Part shown: piece after piece, positions 8,611-16,511 of the stretch
Numbering within the stretch: position 1 is the first letter of the stretch
Layout of the letters: every line of letters starts with the position of its first letter
DNA from: JANPPS01 sp043758105
GTDB taxonomy: Bacteria > Pseudomonadota > Alphaproteobacteria > Acetobacterales > Acetobacteraceae
Assembly (NCBI GenBank): GCA_043758105.1
Contig: JAYVOF010000038.1
Location: 1-64,000, forward strand
Reading direction: 5' to 3'
Length of the DNA stretch: 64,000 nt
Notes under the pieces: generated by a model
What the model saw: only the letters and a program-made list of their open reading frames with translations
The model's database searches: none
Told to the model about the DNA's origin: nothing
Program-made: the position numbers and the translations under genes

Positions 8611-10026
8611 GCGGATTCACACATCAATGAGTGAGCCCCAAAACGGAGCGGGATCGTCTGCCGGCTTGGAATTCGAGCCATCCAGCCAGCATCACAGCTG
8701 GGCCGGGTTTGCCATAATAGCCGGTCCAGCCTCCAAGCCGTGCGCAAACCCAGCTCGCATAGGCCAGCGATCCTTTGGGATGAGGGTTCTTTTGCCGCGC
8801 AGTCTTGCCCTCCAGATGGGCTGTGTAGGCTTCAAGCAAGGGCAGGTCCTCGGGTTCGAACACGTCTGTGCACGGGCGCAACACGGGTTGGTCGCCGTCA
8901 CGGGCATGGACCAGCTGCTGCACCGTGACAGCCGCCACCAGCGCCGCCGTCACCAGCTTCTCGCGCGGGGGCGGTTCTTCGATACGAATACCCTCAATAT
9001 CAAAGCCTTGCGTCTTCATCGTGCGAAACAGCTGCTCGATCCCCCAGCGCTTGCGATACTGATCAACCACCCGCCACGCCTCAACCGGGTCATCGACGGC
9101 CTGGGTCGTCAGCAGCCGCCAATGCACCGCCGGCTGGCCCGGCACCGGGCTGGTTTCGCAGACATCGATCACCTGAACCTGCACCGATGCCGCAAGCCCG
9201 GTGCGCACGCCGGCCTTGGGCCGGGCCAGGTTCATGGTGGCGAAGCGCAGCGCAAGCGTCGCCGTCCGGCGGGGGCGGCCCGGGCGTGCGGGCAGATCGA
9301 GCGTCGCGCGCCCGGCCTCCGGCAGCGCATCGAGGCGCCCGAACAGCGTGCCGCCATCGTCCAGGCTACGGTCTTGCGCGGCGCGCACCAGCAAATCCGC
9401 CCCATCGGGACGCAGTGCGAACGCCTCGAAAATATCGCTCTCGCGGTCAGCAACCACCGTCAGGCCTTCGGCCTCTGCACAGACCGTGGCGGCCTGATCG
9501 GCGCCTTGCAGCCAGCGAAAGCTCTCTTTCTCCTCGATCGCGGTGTCGCGCCGGGTCGCCCTGCGCCCGGCGTCGCGCTGCAGAAATTGGGCGTCGATCA
9601 GGCCAAGCAGCGTGCCGTCGCCGGCGTCCACGGCAATGACAACATGCAGGTAATGCCCGCCGCCGCCTTCAGGCCGGATGACGGTGGTGTCCTGGATCGC
9701 CAACACAGGGCGGCCCTTGCAGCGCAGGGCTGTGCGCGCAGCCTGCTCGGCGACCATCTCCTCGATTGTAACGGCAGGGTTGCGCAAAAACCGGCTCAGC
9801 CGAACTTCACCCGCCCGAGTGCCACCCAGCCGCCGGACGCGCACGCCACGGCCGCCGACAGCGAAAAGACGGCCCAGAAGAAAGGCCCCCTTTTTCCAGG
9901 CGGCGGTCCCCAAACCGCCCCAGCGACAGCTCCATCGATATGATCCGTCATGATAGTGGAAGCGGATCCAATGATCACAGAGAATCAGACCTTTGAGCCC
10001 GGTTCAAGGACGATGTGTGCATGCAG
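8611..10026. mobile_element. IS4-type insertion sequence
   Basis: One transposase gene (minus strand) is bounded by the two halves of a palindromic repeat. Near the ends are inverted matches: CACACATC at 8618-8625 against GATGTGTG at 10012-10019. The exact terminal repeats are uncertain because the flanking palindrome is itself an inverted repeat. The left flank ends CTA and the right flank begins TAG, consistent with insertion at CTAG with a very short duplication. The element is about 1.4 kb. The frameshift in its transposase suggests it no longer moves by itself. Confidence 0.65.
8624..9935 (-). pseudogene. IS4-family transposase with an N-terminal frameshift
   Basis: A DDE-type transposase of about 435 residues. 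The first Asp is in AIQDTTVI, the second in VVADRESDIFE, and the Glu in the YREK-like block YRKRWGIEQLFRTMKTQ. These are the IS4-family (Tn5-like) landmarks. The natural N-terminus MELSLGRFGDRRLEKGG begins at the ATG at 9935 but is in another frame. The switch to the main frame must occur at the run of five A and five G (plus-strand 9886-9895), where one extra base has broken the gene. The main frame alone offers only a TTG at 9913. Programmed slippage at that run is possible but not known for this family. Confidence 0.75.
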
Positions 10027-10049
10027 TAGCCCGAAGGGAGAGGGGCGGG
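10027..10049. repeat. Right half of the palindromic repeat split by the IS element
   Basis: TAGCCCGAAGGGAGAGGGG mirrors the arm at 8589-8610 across the IS. The intact palindrome would have lain just after gor. Confidence 0.7.
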
Positions 10050-10129
10050 GCGACGGAGACGACAGGCACCAAACTTGGTCAGTGTATCACCCTAGCAGTC
10101 ACTCCGGCGGAGGAAAGCGCCGGTTGTTT

Positions 10130-10172
10130 CCCTCACCCTCCCCCTCTCCCGAGGGGAGAGGGGGAGGTAAGG
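10130..10172. repeat. Palindromic repeat copy abutting the ppa stop
   Basis: CCCTCACCCTCCCCCTCTCC, then a GAGG turn, then the complementary GGGGAGAGGGGGAGG arm. It ends one base before the ppa stop codon and probably acts as a transcription terminator for ppa. It belongs to the same family as the copies at 21995, 38391, 38477, 41388, 41962 and 42070. Confidence 0.8.
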
Positions 10173-10173
10173 G

Positions 10174-10695
10174 CTACTTCGCCGCGGCGATTGCCTTAAT
10201 AATGACGGCTTCGGCGGCGGCTTTGTCCATCCAGCCGGTGACCTTTACCCATTTGCCGGGCTCGAGGTCCTTGTAACGGGTAAAGAAATGCTCGATCGCC
10301 TGGCGGGTGATGAGCGGCAGGTCTTCGATCTTGTGCACGTCGGTGTACATCGTGTGGATCTTGTCATGCGGCACACAGATGATTTTTTCGTCCTGGCCGC
10401 TTTCGTCTTCCATTTGCAGCATGCCGATCGGGCGGCAGCGGATCACGGCGCCGGGGACCATCGGCGCCGGGGCCAGCACCAGCGCGTCCGCCGGGTCACC
10501 GTCATCGGCCAGGGTGCCGGGGATGAAGCCGTAAGCGGCCGGGTAGGCCATGGGGGTGAACAGGAAGCGGTCCACGAAGATGGCACCGCTGGCCTTATCG
10601 ACCTCGTATTTTACTTGGGACCCTTGCGGAATCTCGATCACCACGTTGATGTCGTGCGGCGCGTCTTTGCCGGTGGGGATTTTCGAGATGTCCAT
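10174..10695 (-). CDS. ppa: Inorganic pyrophosphatase
   Basis: 173 residues of family I soluble pyrophosphatase, which hydrolyses PPi to phosphate and pulls biosynthetic reactions forward. The signature metal-binding segment DDGDPADALVL is at about residues 65-75. Other conserved parts are KYEVDKASGAIFVDRFL and DEKIICVP. Length equals the usual bacterial hexameric enzyme (about 175). It stands alone, with a palindromic repeat directly after the stop. Confidence 0.96.
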   Translation of the reverse strand: MDISKIPTGKDAPHDINVVIEIPQGSQVKYEVDKASGAIFVDRFLFTPMAYPAAYGFIPGTLADDGDPADALVLAPAPMVPGAVIRCRPIGMLQMEDESGQDEKIICVPHDKIHTMYTDVHKIEDLPLITRQAIEHFFTRYKDLEPGKWVKVTGWMDKAAAEAVIIKAIAAAK

Positions 10696-10784
10696 CGGGT
10701 GTATCCTGTGTTGCGGGCCGGACCATACTCAGACGCGCCGGGCTTGCCAATTCGGCCCCGGTGCGGGCATTGAAGTCCGCGCAC

Positions 10785-10858
10785 GCGCCTGTAGCTCAGT
10801 TGGTTAGAGCGGGCCGCTCATAACGGCTTGGTCGCAGGTTCGAGTCCTGCCGGGCGCA
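10785..10858 (+). tRNA. tRNA with CAT anticodon (probably tRNA-Ile2, possibly tRNA-Met)
   Basis: A 74-nt cloverleaf without encoded CCA. The acceptor GCGCCTG pairs with CGGGCGC, the D arm is GCTC/GAGC, the anticodon stem GGCCG/CGGCT carries loop CTCATAA, and the T arm GCAGG/CCTGC carries TTCGAGT. The anticodon is CAT. It is not an initiator: the acceptor ends are fully paired and the three G-C pairs of initiators are missing. The stem and T-arm resemble alphaproteobacterial tRNA-Ile2, whose C34 becomes lysidine through TilS, but elongator Met cannot be ruled out. Confidence 0.9.
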
Positions 10859-10885
10859 GCGTTTTTCCTTGGAGGAGCCTTCCAC

Positions 10886-12565
10886 ATGGCCGCGTATCAG
10901 TATGTTTATGTGATGAAGGACGTGACCAAGGCCTTCCCGGGCGGGCGCGAGGTGTTCAAGGGCATCACCCTGTCCTTCCTGCCCGGCGTCAAAATCGGCA
11001 TCTTGGGCGTGAACGGCGCGGGTAAATCGACCCTGCTGAAGATCATGGCTGGGATCGAGAAGGAATTCGGCGGCGAAGCCTGGGCGGCCGAAGGCGTCCG
11101 GATCGGCTATCTCGAGCAGGAGCCGCGGCTCGATGATGACAAGACGGTGGCCGAAAACGTCCTGAAGGCGTTCGGCAAGCTCACCGCGGCACTCGCGCGA
11201 TTCAACGCCATCAGCGAGGAATTCGCCGAGCCGATGGAAGAGGAGCAGATGAACACGCTGCTGGCCGAGCAGGCGGAGCTGCAGGAGCTGATCGATGCCG
11301 AGGATGGCTGGGATCTGGACCGGCGGATCGAGATTGCGCTGGATGCGCTCCGCTGCCCGCCGCCGGACACGCCGGTGCTGAAACTGTCGGGCGGCGAGCG
11401 GCGCCGGGTGGCGCTGTGCCGGTTGTTGCTGGAAAAGCCGGATTTGCTGTTGCTGGACGAGCCGACGAACCATTTAGACGCCGAAAGCGTGGCGTGGCTC
11501 GAAAAGACGCTGCGGGACTTCGCCGGCACGGTCATGATCATCACGCATGACCGGTATTTCCTCGACAACGTAACCAACTGGATTTTGGAGATCGAGCGGG
11601 GCCGCGGTTATCCATTCGAGGGCAATTACTCGTCCTGGCTGGCGCAGAAGCGGAAGCGGTTGCAGCAGGAGGAGAAGGAGGAGAGCTCCCGGCAGCGGGC
11701 CTTGGCGGCCGAGGAAGAGTGGATCCAGTCGAGCCCGCGGGCGCGGCAGACCAAAAGCCGGGCGCGGATCGCGAAATACGAGGAGATGCAGGCCAAGTCG
11801 CAGGAAATGCAGACGGGCGTGGCCGAGATCGTCATTCCGCCCGGTCCGCGTCTGGGAAGTTTGGTGATTCAGGCCGACAAGGTCCGGAAAGTATTCGGCA
11901 ACCGGCTGTTGATCGACGATCTAGACTTCAAGTTGCCACCGGGTGGGATCGTGGGGGTCATCGGGCCGAACGGCGCGGGTAAGACGACACTGTTCCGGAT
12001 GATCACCGGGCAGGAGCAGCCGGATGGTGGTGAGCTGAAGGTCGGTGACACGGTGAAACTCGGCTATGTCGATCAGTCGCGTGACAGTTTGGATGCCACC
12101 AAATCGGTGTGGGAGGAGATCAGCGGCGGCACGGACGTGATCCATCTCGGTAAGCGGACGGTGCCGTCCCGGGCCTATGTGGGCGCGTTCAACTTCAAGG
12201 GCTCGGACCAGCAGAAAAAGGTTGGCATTTTGTCGGGCGGTGAGCGGAACCGGGTGCATTTGGCCAAGATGTTGAAGTCGGAGAGCAACGTGATCCTGTT
12301 GGATGAACCGACCAACGACCTCGATGTCGATACGTTGCGGGCGCTGGAAGAGGCGCTGGAGGAGTTCGCCGGGTGTGCTGTGATCATCAGCCATGACCGC
12401 TGGTTCCTGGACCGGTTGGCCACACACATCCTCGCCTTCGAGGGCGACAGCCACGTCGAGTGGTTCGAGGGCAATTTCCAGGCGTATGAAGAGGATAAGC
12501 GACGTCGATTGGGTGACGCCGCGGTGGAGCCGCACAGGATCAAATACCGGCCCCTCGCCCGCTGA
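10886..12565 (+). CDS. ettA: Energy-dependent translational throttle protein, ABC-F ATPase
   Basis: 559 residues, two ABC ATPase domains and no membrane segments. Walker A motifs are GVNGAGKST (about residue 39) and GPNGAGKTT (about 355); the signatures are LSGGERRRVAL and LSGGERNRVHL, each followed by LLDEPTN. The charged linker between domains (KRKRLQQEEKEESSRQRAL) and the insertion in the first domain fit EttA, which binds the ribosomal E site and gates elongation by ATP/ADP ratio. Length matches E. coli EttA (555). A GGAGGAG ribosome site precedes the ATG. It lies 27 nt after the tRNA. Confidence 0.94.
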   Translation: MAAYQYVYVMKDVTKAFPGGREVFKGITLSFLPGVKIGILGVNGAGKSTLLKIMAGIEKEFGGEAWAAEGVRIGYLEQEPRLDDDKTVAENVLKAFGKLTAALARFNAISEEFAEPMEEEQMNTLLAEQAELQELIDAEDGWDLDRRIEIALDALRCPPPDTPVLKLSGGERRRVALCRLLLEKPDLLLLDEPTNHLDAESVAWLEKTLRDFAGTVMIITHDRYFLDNVTNWILEIERGRGYPFEGNYSSWLAQKRKRLQQEEKEESSRQRALAAEEEWIQSSPRARQTKSRARIAKYEEMQAKSQEMQTGVAEIVIPPGPRLGSLVIQADKVRKVFGNRLLIDDLDFKLPPGGIVGVIGPNGAGKTTLFRMITGQEQPDGGELKVGDTVKLGYVDQSRDSLDATKSVWEEISGGTDVIHLGKRTVPSRAYVGAFNFKGSDQQKKVGILSGGERNRVHLAKMLKSESNVILLDEPTNDLDVDTLRALEEALEEFAGCAVIISHDRWFLDRLATHILAFEGDSHVEWFEGNFQAYEEDKRRRLGDAAVEPHRIKYRPLAR

Positions 12566-12574
12566 GGCTCGGCC

Positions 12575-13111
12575 ATGAACCCGGCCTGGGAGATCCAGAC
12601 CGGGCGGCTGCGGCTGATCCCGGTGAACTGGCAGGACCTGCCGGACCTCGTGTCATTGAAGGGTGACCCGGGCGTGTATGCGCAGATGCTGGGGGGCGTC
12701 GCCGGGCCGCAACGCGTGGCGGAGGAGCTGGCACGGGACACGAGTTTCTGGGCGGCGCGCGGTGTGGGCATGTGGATGGTGCGGGAGGGTGGTGCGGCTG
12801 TGGGCCTCACCGGCATCCATGACCGGCCCGACGGACGGGGGCTCGCGTTGCGATTTGCGTTTCGTCCGGAGGCGCGCGGCAAGGGGTTGGGGCGGGAGGC
12901 GGCGGGCGCTGGCCTGCGGTTTGCGCATGACCGGGCCGGCCTTGCCCGGGTGATCGCGGTCGCCCGCCAGGGGAACATCGCGTCCCGCACCCTCCTGGGG
13001 TCGATCGGGATGCGATCGTTTGAAACCTTTTTACGCGATGGCGAGCAAGTTCACGTTTACGAGAGCTGTGCGCCCACCATCAGCTCGCCAATTGACGCTT
13101 CATGGCGGTGA
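12575..13111 (+). CDS. GNAT-family N-acetyltransferase (RimJ/RimL type)
   Basis: 178 residues. IQTGRLRLIPVNWQDLPDLV is the usual start of RimJ/RimL-like acetyltransferases, and FRPEARGKGLGREAAGAGL holds the acetyl-CoA pyrophosphate loop (R-x-x-G-x-G/A). The end VARQGNIASRTLLGSIGMRS matches the conserved N-x-x-S-x-x-x-x-x-x-x-G-M segment. The substrate is unknown. It begins 9 nt after ettA and is probably co-transcribed. Its 3' end overlaps the convergent mlaC gene by 32 bp. Confidence 0.85.
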   Translation: MNPAWEIQTGRLRLIPVNWQDLPDLVSLKGDPGVYAQMLGGVAGPQRVAEELARDTSFWAARGVGMWMVREGGAAVGLTGIHDRPDGRGLALRFAFRPEARGKGLGREAAGAGLRFAHDRAGLARVIAVARQGNIASRTLLGSIGMRSFETFLRDGEQVHVYESCAPTISSPIDASWR

Positions 13112-13676
13112 TCAGAGCGTCCACATTACCCCCGTTCTGCGACAGGTACGAGGCATAGTCGTTACGCTGCGTGAGCCGTAGGCTGGTGCCTTCGGCCTTC
13201 ACATCGATGATCTTCGGCTGACCGCCGGCAGAGTTCACCACCCATTGCACGTTATTCGGCTGCTGATTGGGCCGTTGAATGAGCGTGCCGACCAGCGCGC
13301 CCTCCTCACTCTGCGTCGTTGTGGTGGGCTTGAATGTGACGCCCTCATACTGGCCGATTTTTCCGAAGATATTGTTCAGCAGAACCTGGTGAAATAGCCT
13401 GGTATATTCCTGGACCTGCTGCGGCGTCGCGGTCCGGCTAAACCGGCCAAGGCAGAAGCGGGCGATCCCGTCCACGTCCACGTCTTTCTCGATGAGCGGG
13501 ACCAAACGCTGCTTCTTGTCCTCATACGCGCCCGGCGAATTCACGATTTGCGTCAGCGAATTTCCCAAACTGACCACGAACGATGTGGCGTCAAACGATT
13601 GAGCCCACGCGCGAGGCACCACGAATGCGGTGGCGGCTGCGGCGGTCAAGGTGAGCAGGTGGCGGCGTGTGAGCAT
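13080..13676 (-). CDS. mlaC: MlaC-type periplasmic phospholipid-binding protein
   Basis: 198 residues. The N-terminus MLTRRHLLTLTAAAATAFVV ends at an AWAQ cleavage site and looks like a signal peptide with twin Arg. The mature part matches the Ttg2D/MlaC family: FVVSLGNSLTQIV, the DVDGIARFCLGRF block, and YEGVTFKPTTTTQSEEGALV. MlaC ferries glycerophospholipids between the outer-membrane MlaA complex and the inner-membrane MlaFEDB transporter. It follows mlaA by 9 nt, giving a two-gene mlaA-mlaC operon without the ABC genes in view. Confidence 0.9.
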   Translation of the reverse strand: MLTRRHLLTLTAAAATAFVVPRAWAQSFDATSFVVSLGNSLTQIVNSPGAYEDKKQRLVPLIEKDVDVDGIARFCLGRFSRTATPQQVQEYTRLFHQVLLNNIFGKIGQYEGVTFKPTTTTQSEEGALVGTLIQRPNQQPNNVQWVVNSAGGQPKIIDVKAEGTSLRLTQRNDYASYLSQNGGNVDALITAMKRQLAS

Positions 13677-13685
13677 CGGTAAGCC

Positions 13686-14441
13686 TCAGTGATTGAACCA
13701 AGCGGGGATTGTCGCCTTTTCATCGGCGCGGGTGGTGGCGATATCCGCGCTCCGGTTTTGACGATAGAGGCTGCGGAAAGTTGCGTATGGGTCTAGCGCA
13801 GCTTTTTTAACCTGTTCGACCGGGTCCAGCAGGCGCTCCCGGGAATCCACCAAACCGACGCCGAAGCGGGAATACTCCAAGGTCTTGACGCCGCCGAACG
13901 ACGCGTACGTCAAGGGATCGAGCCCGAAATTCGCGACGAAGCCAGCGGCATCCCGCGGATTGGAGGGGCCGAACAGCGGCAGGAACAGGAACGGCCCATC
14001 CCCCACGCCCCACAACGCCATGGTCACGCCGAAATCCGTCTCGTGTTGCTTATACCCCAGGTCGCTCGCGATATCGAATAGCCCGCCGACGCCGGCCGTG
14101 CTGTTGATCAAGAACCGCATCAGCGTCGTGCCCGCCCGGCGCGGCTTGGTCTGCAGCACGTCATTGGCGAACACCGCCGGGCTCGAGATATTGGCCAGCA
14201 CGTTGTGGATCGGCCGGCGCACCCCGCCGGGCACCACGTCGCGATACCCGCGGGCAACCGGGGCGAAAATGTAGGTGTCGAGCCCATCATTGATCCGGTA
14301 AAACACCCGGTTCGCCGGCTCGATCGGGTCATTATTGGCCTGGAATTCCGCCATCGCGTCCGGGTCACTCGCGGGCGGGCGGGTGGCGCAGGCGGACAGC
14401 ATCAGCGCCGCGGTAAGGGCCAGCATAGGGCGAAACAGCAT
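13686..14441 (-). CDS. mlaA: MlaA/VacJ outer-membrane lipoprotein
   Basis: 251 residues. The lipobox LSAC lies near residue 18, so the protein is lipid-anchored. FEATURES of MlaA are clear: DPIEPANRVFYRINDGLDTYIF, RPIHNVLANISSPAVFANDV, FLINSTAGVGGLFDIASDLG and the GPFLFLPLFGPSNPRDAAG segment. MlaA removes misplaced phospholipids from the outer leaflet of the outer membrane. It is the first gene of the mlaA-mlaC pair; a short inverted repeat lies in the upstream region shared with metF. Confidence 0.93.
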   Translation of the reverse strand: MLFRPMLALTAALMLSACATRPPASDPDAMAEFQANNDPIEPANRVFYRINDGLDTYIFAPVARGYRDVVPGGVRRPIHNVLANISSPAVFANDVLQTKPRRAGTTLMRFLINSTAGVGGLFDIASDLGYKQHETDFGVTMALWGVGDGPFLFLPLFGPSNPRDAAGFVANFGLDPLTYASFGGVKTLEYSRFGVGLVDSRERLLDPVEQVKKAALDPYATFRSLYRQNRSADIATTRADEKATIPAWFNH

Positions 14442-14476
14442 CGAGCACCTTCACTCATTTTTAGCCGCAATCCCGG

Positions 14477-14493
14477 CTATCGTGCCACGATAG
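14477..14493. promoter_or_regulatory. Perfect inverted repeat between mlaA and metF
   Basis: CTATCGTG-C-CACGATAG has 8-bp perfect arms and a 1-nt centre in the 165-bp divergent gap. The geometry fits a dimeric repressor site, 36 bp before mlaA and 114 bp before metF. No matching regulator is in the window, so its target gene is unknown. Confidence 0.4.
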
Positions 14494-14606
14494 GCTATCC
14501 AGTGTTAAAACAACGTTAGGATCCACGGTAGCGTTGCCGTGAACGTGGCGTATATTAAACTGGCCACATCGTAACATGCACGATCACAACCCGGATAGCC
14601 CAACCC

Positions 14607-15572
14607 ATGAACGAGATGTCCCCCGTCACGCACGAGCCCACGCTGGAACGCTGGCTGACCGGCCCGCGCTTTGCGGCCCTACCCGCCCCGAGCGTGGCGG
14701 CGGTGCCGGCGCTGTCGTTCGAATTCTTCCCGCCGAAGACCGACGCGCTCGAGGCGCAGCTCTGGTCCTGCGTCCGCCGGCTAGAACGGCTGCATCCGCG
14801 CTTCGTGTCCGTCACCTATGGCGCGGGCGGTACGACGCAGGCCCGCACCCACGCGACGGTGACGCGGCTGGTGAAGGAGACCTCACTCACGCCCGCCGCG
14901 CATCTAACCTGTGTCGGCGCTCCGCGCGGCGAGGTGGATGACGTGGCGCGGGAATACTGGGACGCAGGCGTGCGGCACATCGTGGCACTGCGGGGCGACG
15001 CGCCGCCGGGTCAGGACTATGAACCGCATCCGGATGGGTATGCGTATGCGTCCGACCTGGTCGAGGGGCTGCGCCGGGTGGCCCCGTTCGAAATTTCAGT
15101 CGCGGCCTATCCAGAGGTGCATCCGACGGCACTGGGCCCGGCGGACGATCTGGATAATCTCAAGCGCAAGCTGGATGCCGGGGCGACGCGGGCGATCACG
15201 CAATATTTCTTCGACGGCACGATATTCCTGCGCTTCCTGGACCGGGCTTTGGCCGCCGGCATCACCGCGCCGATCGTGCCCGGCATCATGCCCGTCTCCA
15301 ACTACGCGCAGGCCGCGAAATTCAGCGCCATGTGCGGCGCCAGCATGCCGGACTGGATGGGCACGCTATTCGAGGGCACCGAGGACGACCCTGAGACTCG
15401 CCGCATGATCGGTGCCATCGCCGCCGCCGAACAAGTCCGGCTGCTGCAGGCCAACGGCGTGGACGAGTTCCATTTCTACACGCTGAACCGCGCGGACCTC
15501 ACCTTCGCGATCGCGCATCTGCTGGGCGTCCGAGCCACCGCCGATACAGCGGGCGCAGCAAAAACGGACTGA
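14607..15572 (+). CDS. metF: Methylenetetrahydrofolate reductase
   Basis: 321 residues, a TIM-barrel flavoprotein that reduces 5,10-methylene-THF to 5-methyl-THF for methionine synthesis. LSFEFFPPKTDA near residue 32 contains the catalytic Glu region; VTYGAGGTTQ binds FAD; HIVALRGDAP, AAYPEVHPTA and TQYFFDGTIFLRF are all family hallmarks. Length is a little above E. coli MetF (296) because of about 25 extra N-terminal residues. The 3' end overlaps the convergent transporter gene by 74 bp. Confidence 0.95.
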   Translation: MNEMSPVTHEPTLERWLTGPRFAALPAPSVAAVPALSFEFFPPKTDALEAQLWSCVRRLERLHPRFVSVTYGAGGTTQARTHATVTRLVKETSLTPAAHLTCVGAPRGEVDDVAREYWDAGVRHIVALRGDAPPGQDYEPHPDGYAYASDLVEGLRRVAPFEISVAAYPEVHPTALGPADDLDNLKRKLDAGATRAITQYFFDGTIFLRFLDRALAAGITAPIVPGIMPVSNYAQAAKFSAMCGASMPDWMGTLFEGTEDDPETRRMIGAIAAAEQVRLLQANGVDEFHFYTLNRADLTFAIAHLLGVRATADTAGAAKTD

Positions 15573-16437
15573 GGAACAGCGGCAACTGGCACAGCCCAAA
15601 GAACAGCGCGATCTTCGGATTGGCGGCGGCGGGCAGCACCGCGAGATACAGCGCCATGTTGCGGTTGCCGCTCATGAGGCCCGCAGTCGCGGCCATACGC
15701 GTGCCGAGCCGGGTGAAGACCCCAGTGGTCACCACATTCAGACCGTAATCCACGATGAACGCCGCGAGCACGGCCTGCACCACCCAGCCGGGGTCCACCA
15801 TGACCCGCGCCTGCAAGCCGTCCATCACCGCAAATCCGTAGAACACCATTAGCCAGACCAGCGCCCCGTCCGTCGCGTCCGCCCAGCGCCGTAACCCATC
15901 GCGGCCCATCACCTGGCGCAGCGCCAACGAGATCAGCATCGGCACGCCGACCACAAGGCCGAGCCGCCCCATGAAGGCGCCGGTGCTGATCGCGAGGTCG
16001 ATGCCCATCAGCGCCGTGACCATGGGCGGCGCCGTGAGCGGCACCAGGAACGTGGTGGCGAGCGTCACCAGCAACGACAATTCCGGGTCGAGTCCCACGA
16101 GCCGGGCAAAGGCGGCGCTGGAGGTCGCGGCGCAGCCGGTGGCAAAGATCACCAGCCCGTCGCGGATCGCCGGGTCCAGCCCGAGCGGGGCGGTTATGGC
16201 CCACACCAGCACCGGGCAGACCAGCAGCTGCACCGCGATCAACAAGGTGACCCGCCCCGGACGCCGCAAATGCGCCAGCGTCCCCGGAATATCCACCCGC
16301 AACAACACCAGCGTCATCAGCGCCACCACGACCGGACTCACGATCCCATGCAATTCCGCCGCAAGGCCCGGTGACGCCACGCCGCCGAAGATGCCCAGCG
16401 CCAGCAGCAGCGGGCCCTGCCGCCCGGACGCCGCCAT
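15499..16437 (-). CDS. Bile acid:sodium symporter (BASS)-type membrane transporter
   Basis: About 312 residues with 9-10 hydrophobic segments. ATGCAATSSAAFARLVGLDPELS and the late SGNRNMALYLAVLP segment, which matches the crossover helix with a conserved Asn-rich turn, place it in the BART superfamily (BASS/ACR3-like). The substrate cannot be read from sequence; organic anion uptake is as likely as efflux. The start at 16437 (MAASGRQGP) was preferred; an upstream GTG at 16500 would leave only 11 nt to the divergent uvrD start. It converges on metF and overlaps its 3' end. Confidence 0.65.
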   Translation of the reverse strand: MAASGRQGPLLLALGIFGGVASPGLAAELHGIVSPVVVALMTLVLLRVDIPGTLAHLRRPGRVTLLIAVQLLVCPVLVWAITAPLGLDPAIRDGLVIFATGCAATSSAAFARLVGLDPELSLLVTLATTFLVPLTAPPMVTALMGIDLAISTGAFMGRLGLVVGVPMLISLALRQVMGRDGLRRWADATDGALVWLMVFYGFAVMDGLQARVMVDPGWVVQAVLAAFIVDYGLNVVTTGVFTRLGTRMAATAGLMSGNRNMALYLAVLPAAANPKIALFFGLCQLPLFLSPFLLRPLYRRWLGRPADARSRR

Positions 16438-16511
16438 GAATCGCCGTAGCGGGTTGGCCCCGTTCGCCACCCGTTCTATATTCCGTCCGTGACGTCGCAC
16501 ATTCCCACACC

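Noticed and set aside
8627..9943. 438-codon plus-strand frame
   Set aside because: It lies opposite the transposase gene, is rich in His/Arg/Gln and has no recognisable domain; a GC-rich antisense shadow.
10785..10858. Initiator tRNA-fMet
   Set aside because: Anticodon is CAT, but the acceptor end is paired and the GGG/CCC anticodon-stem pairs of initiators are absent.
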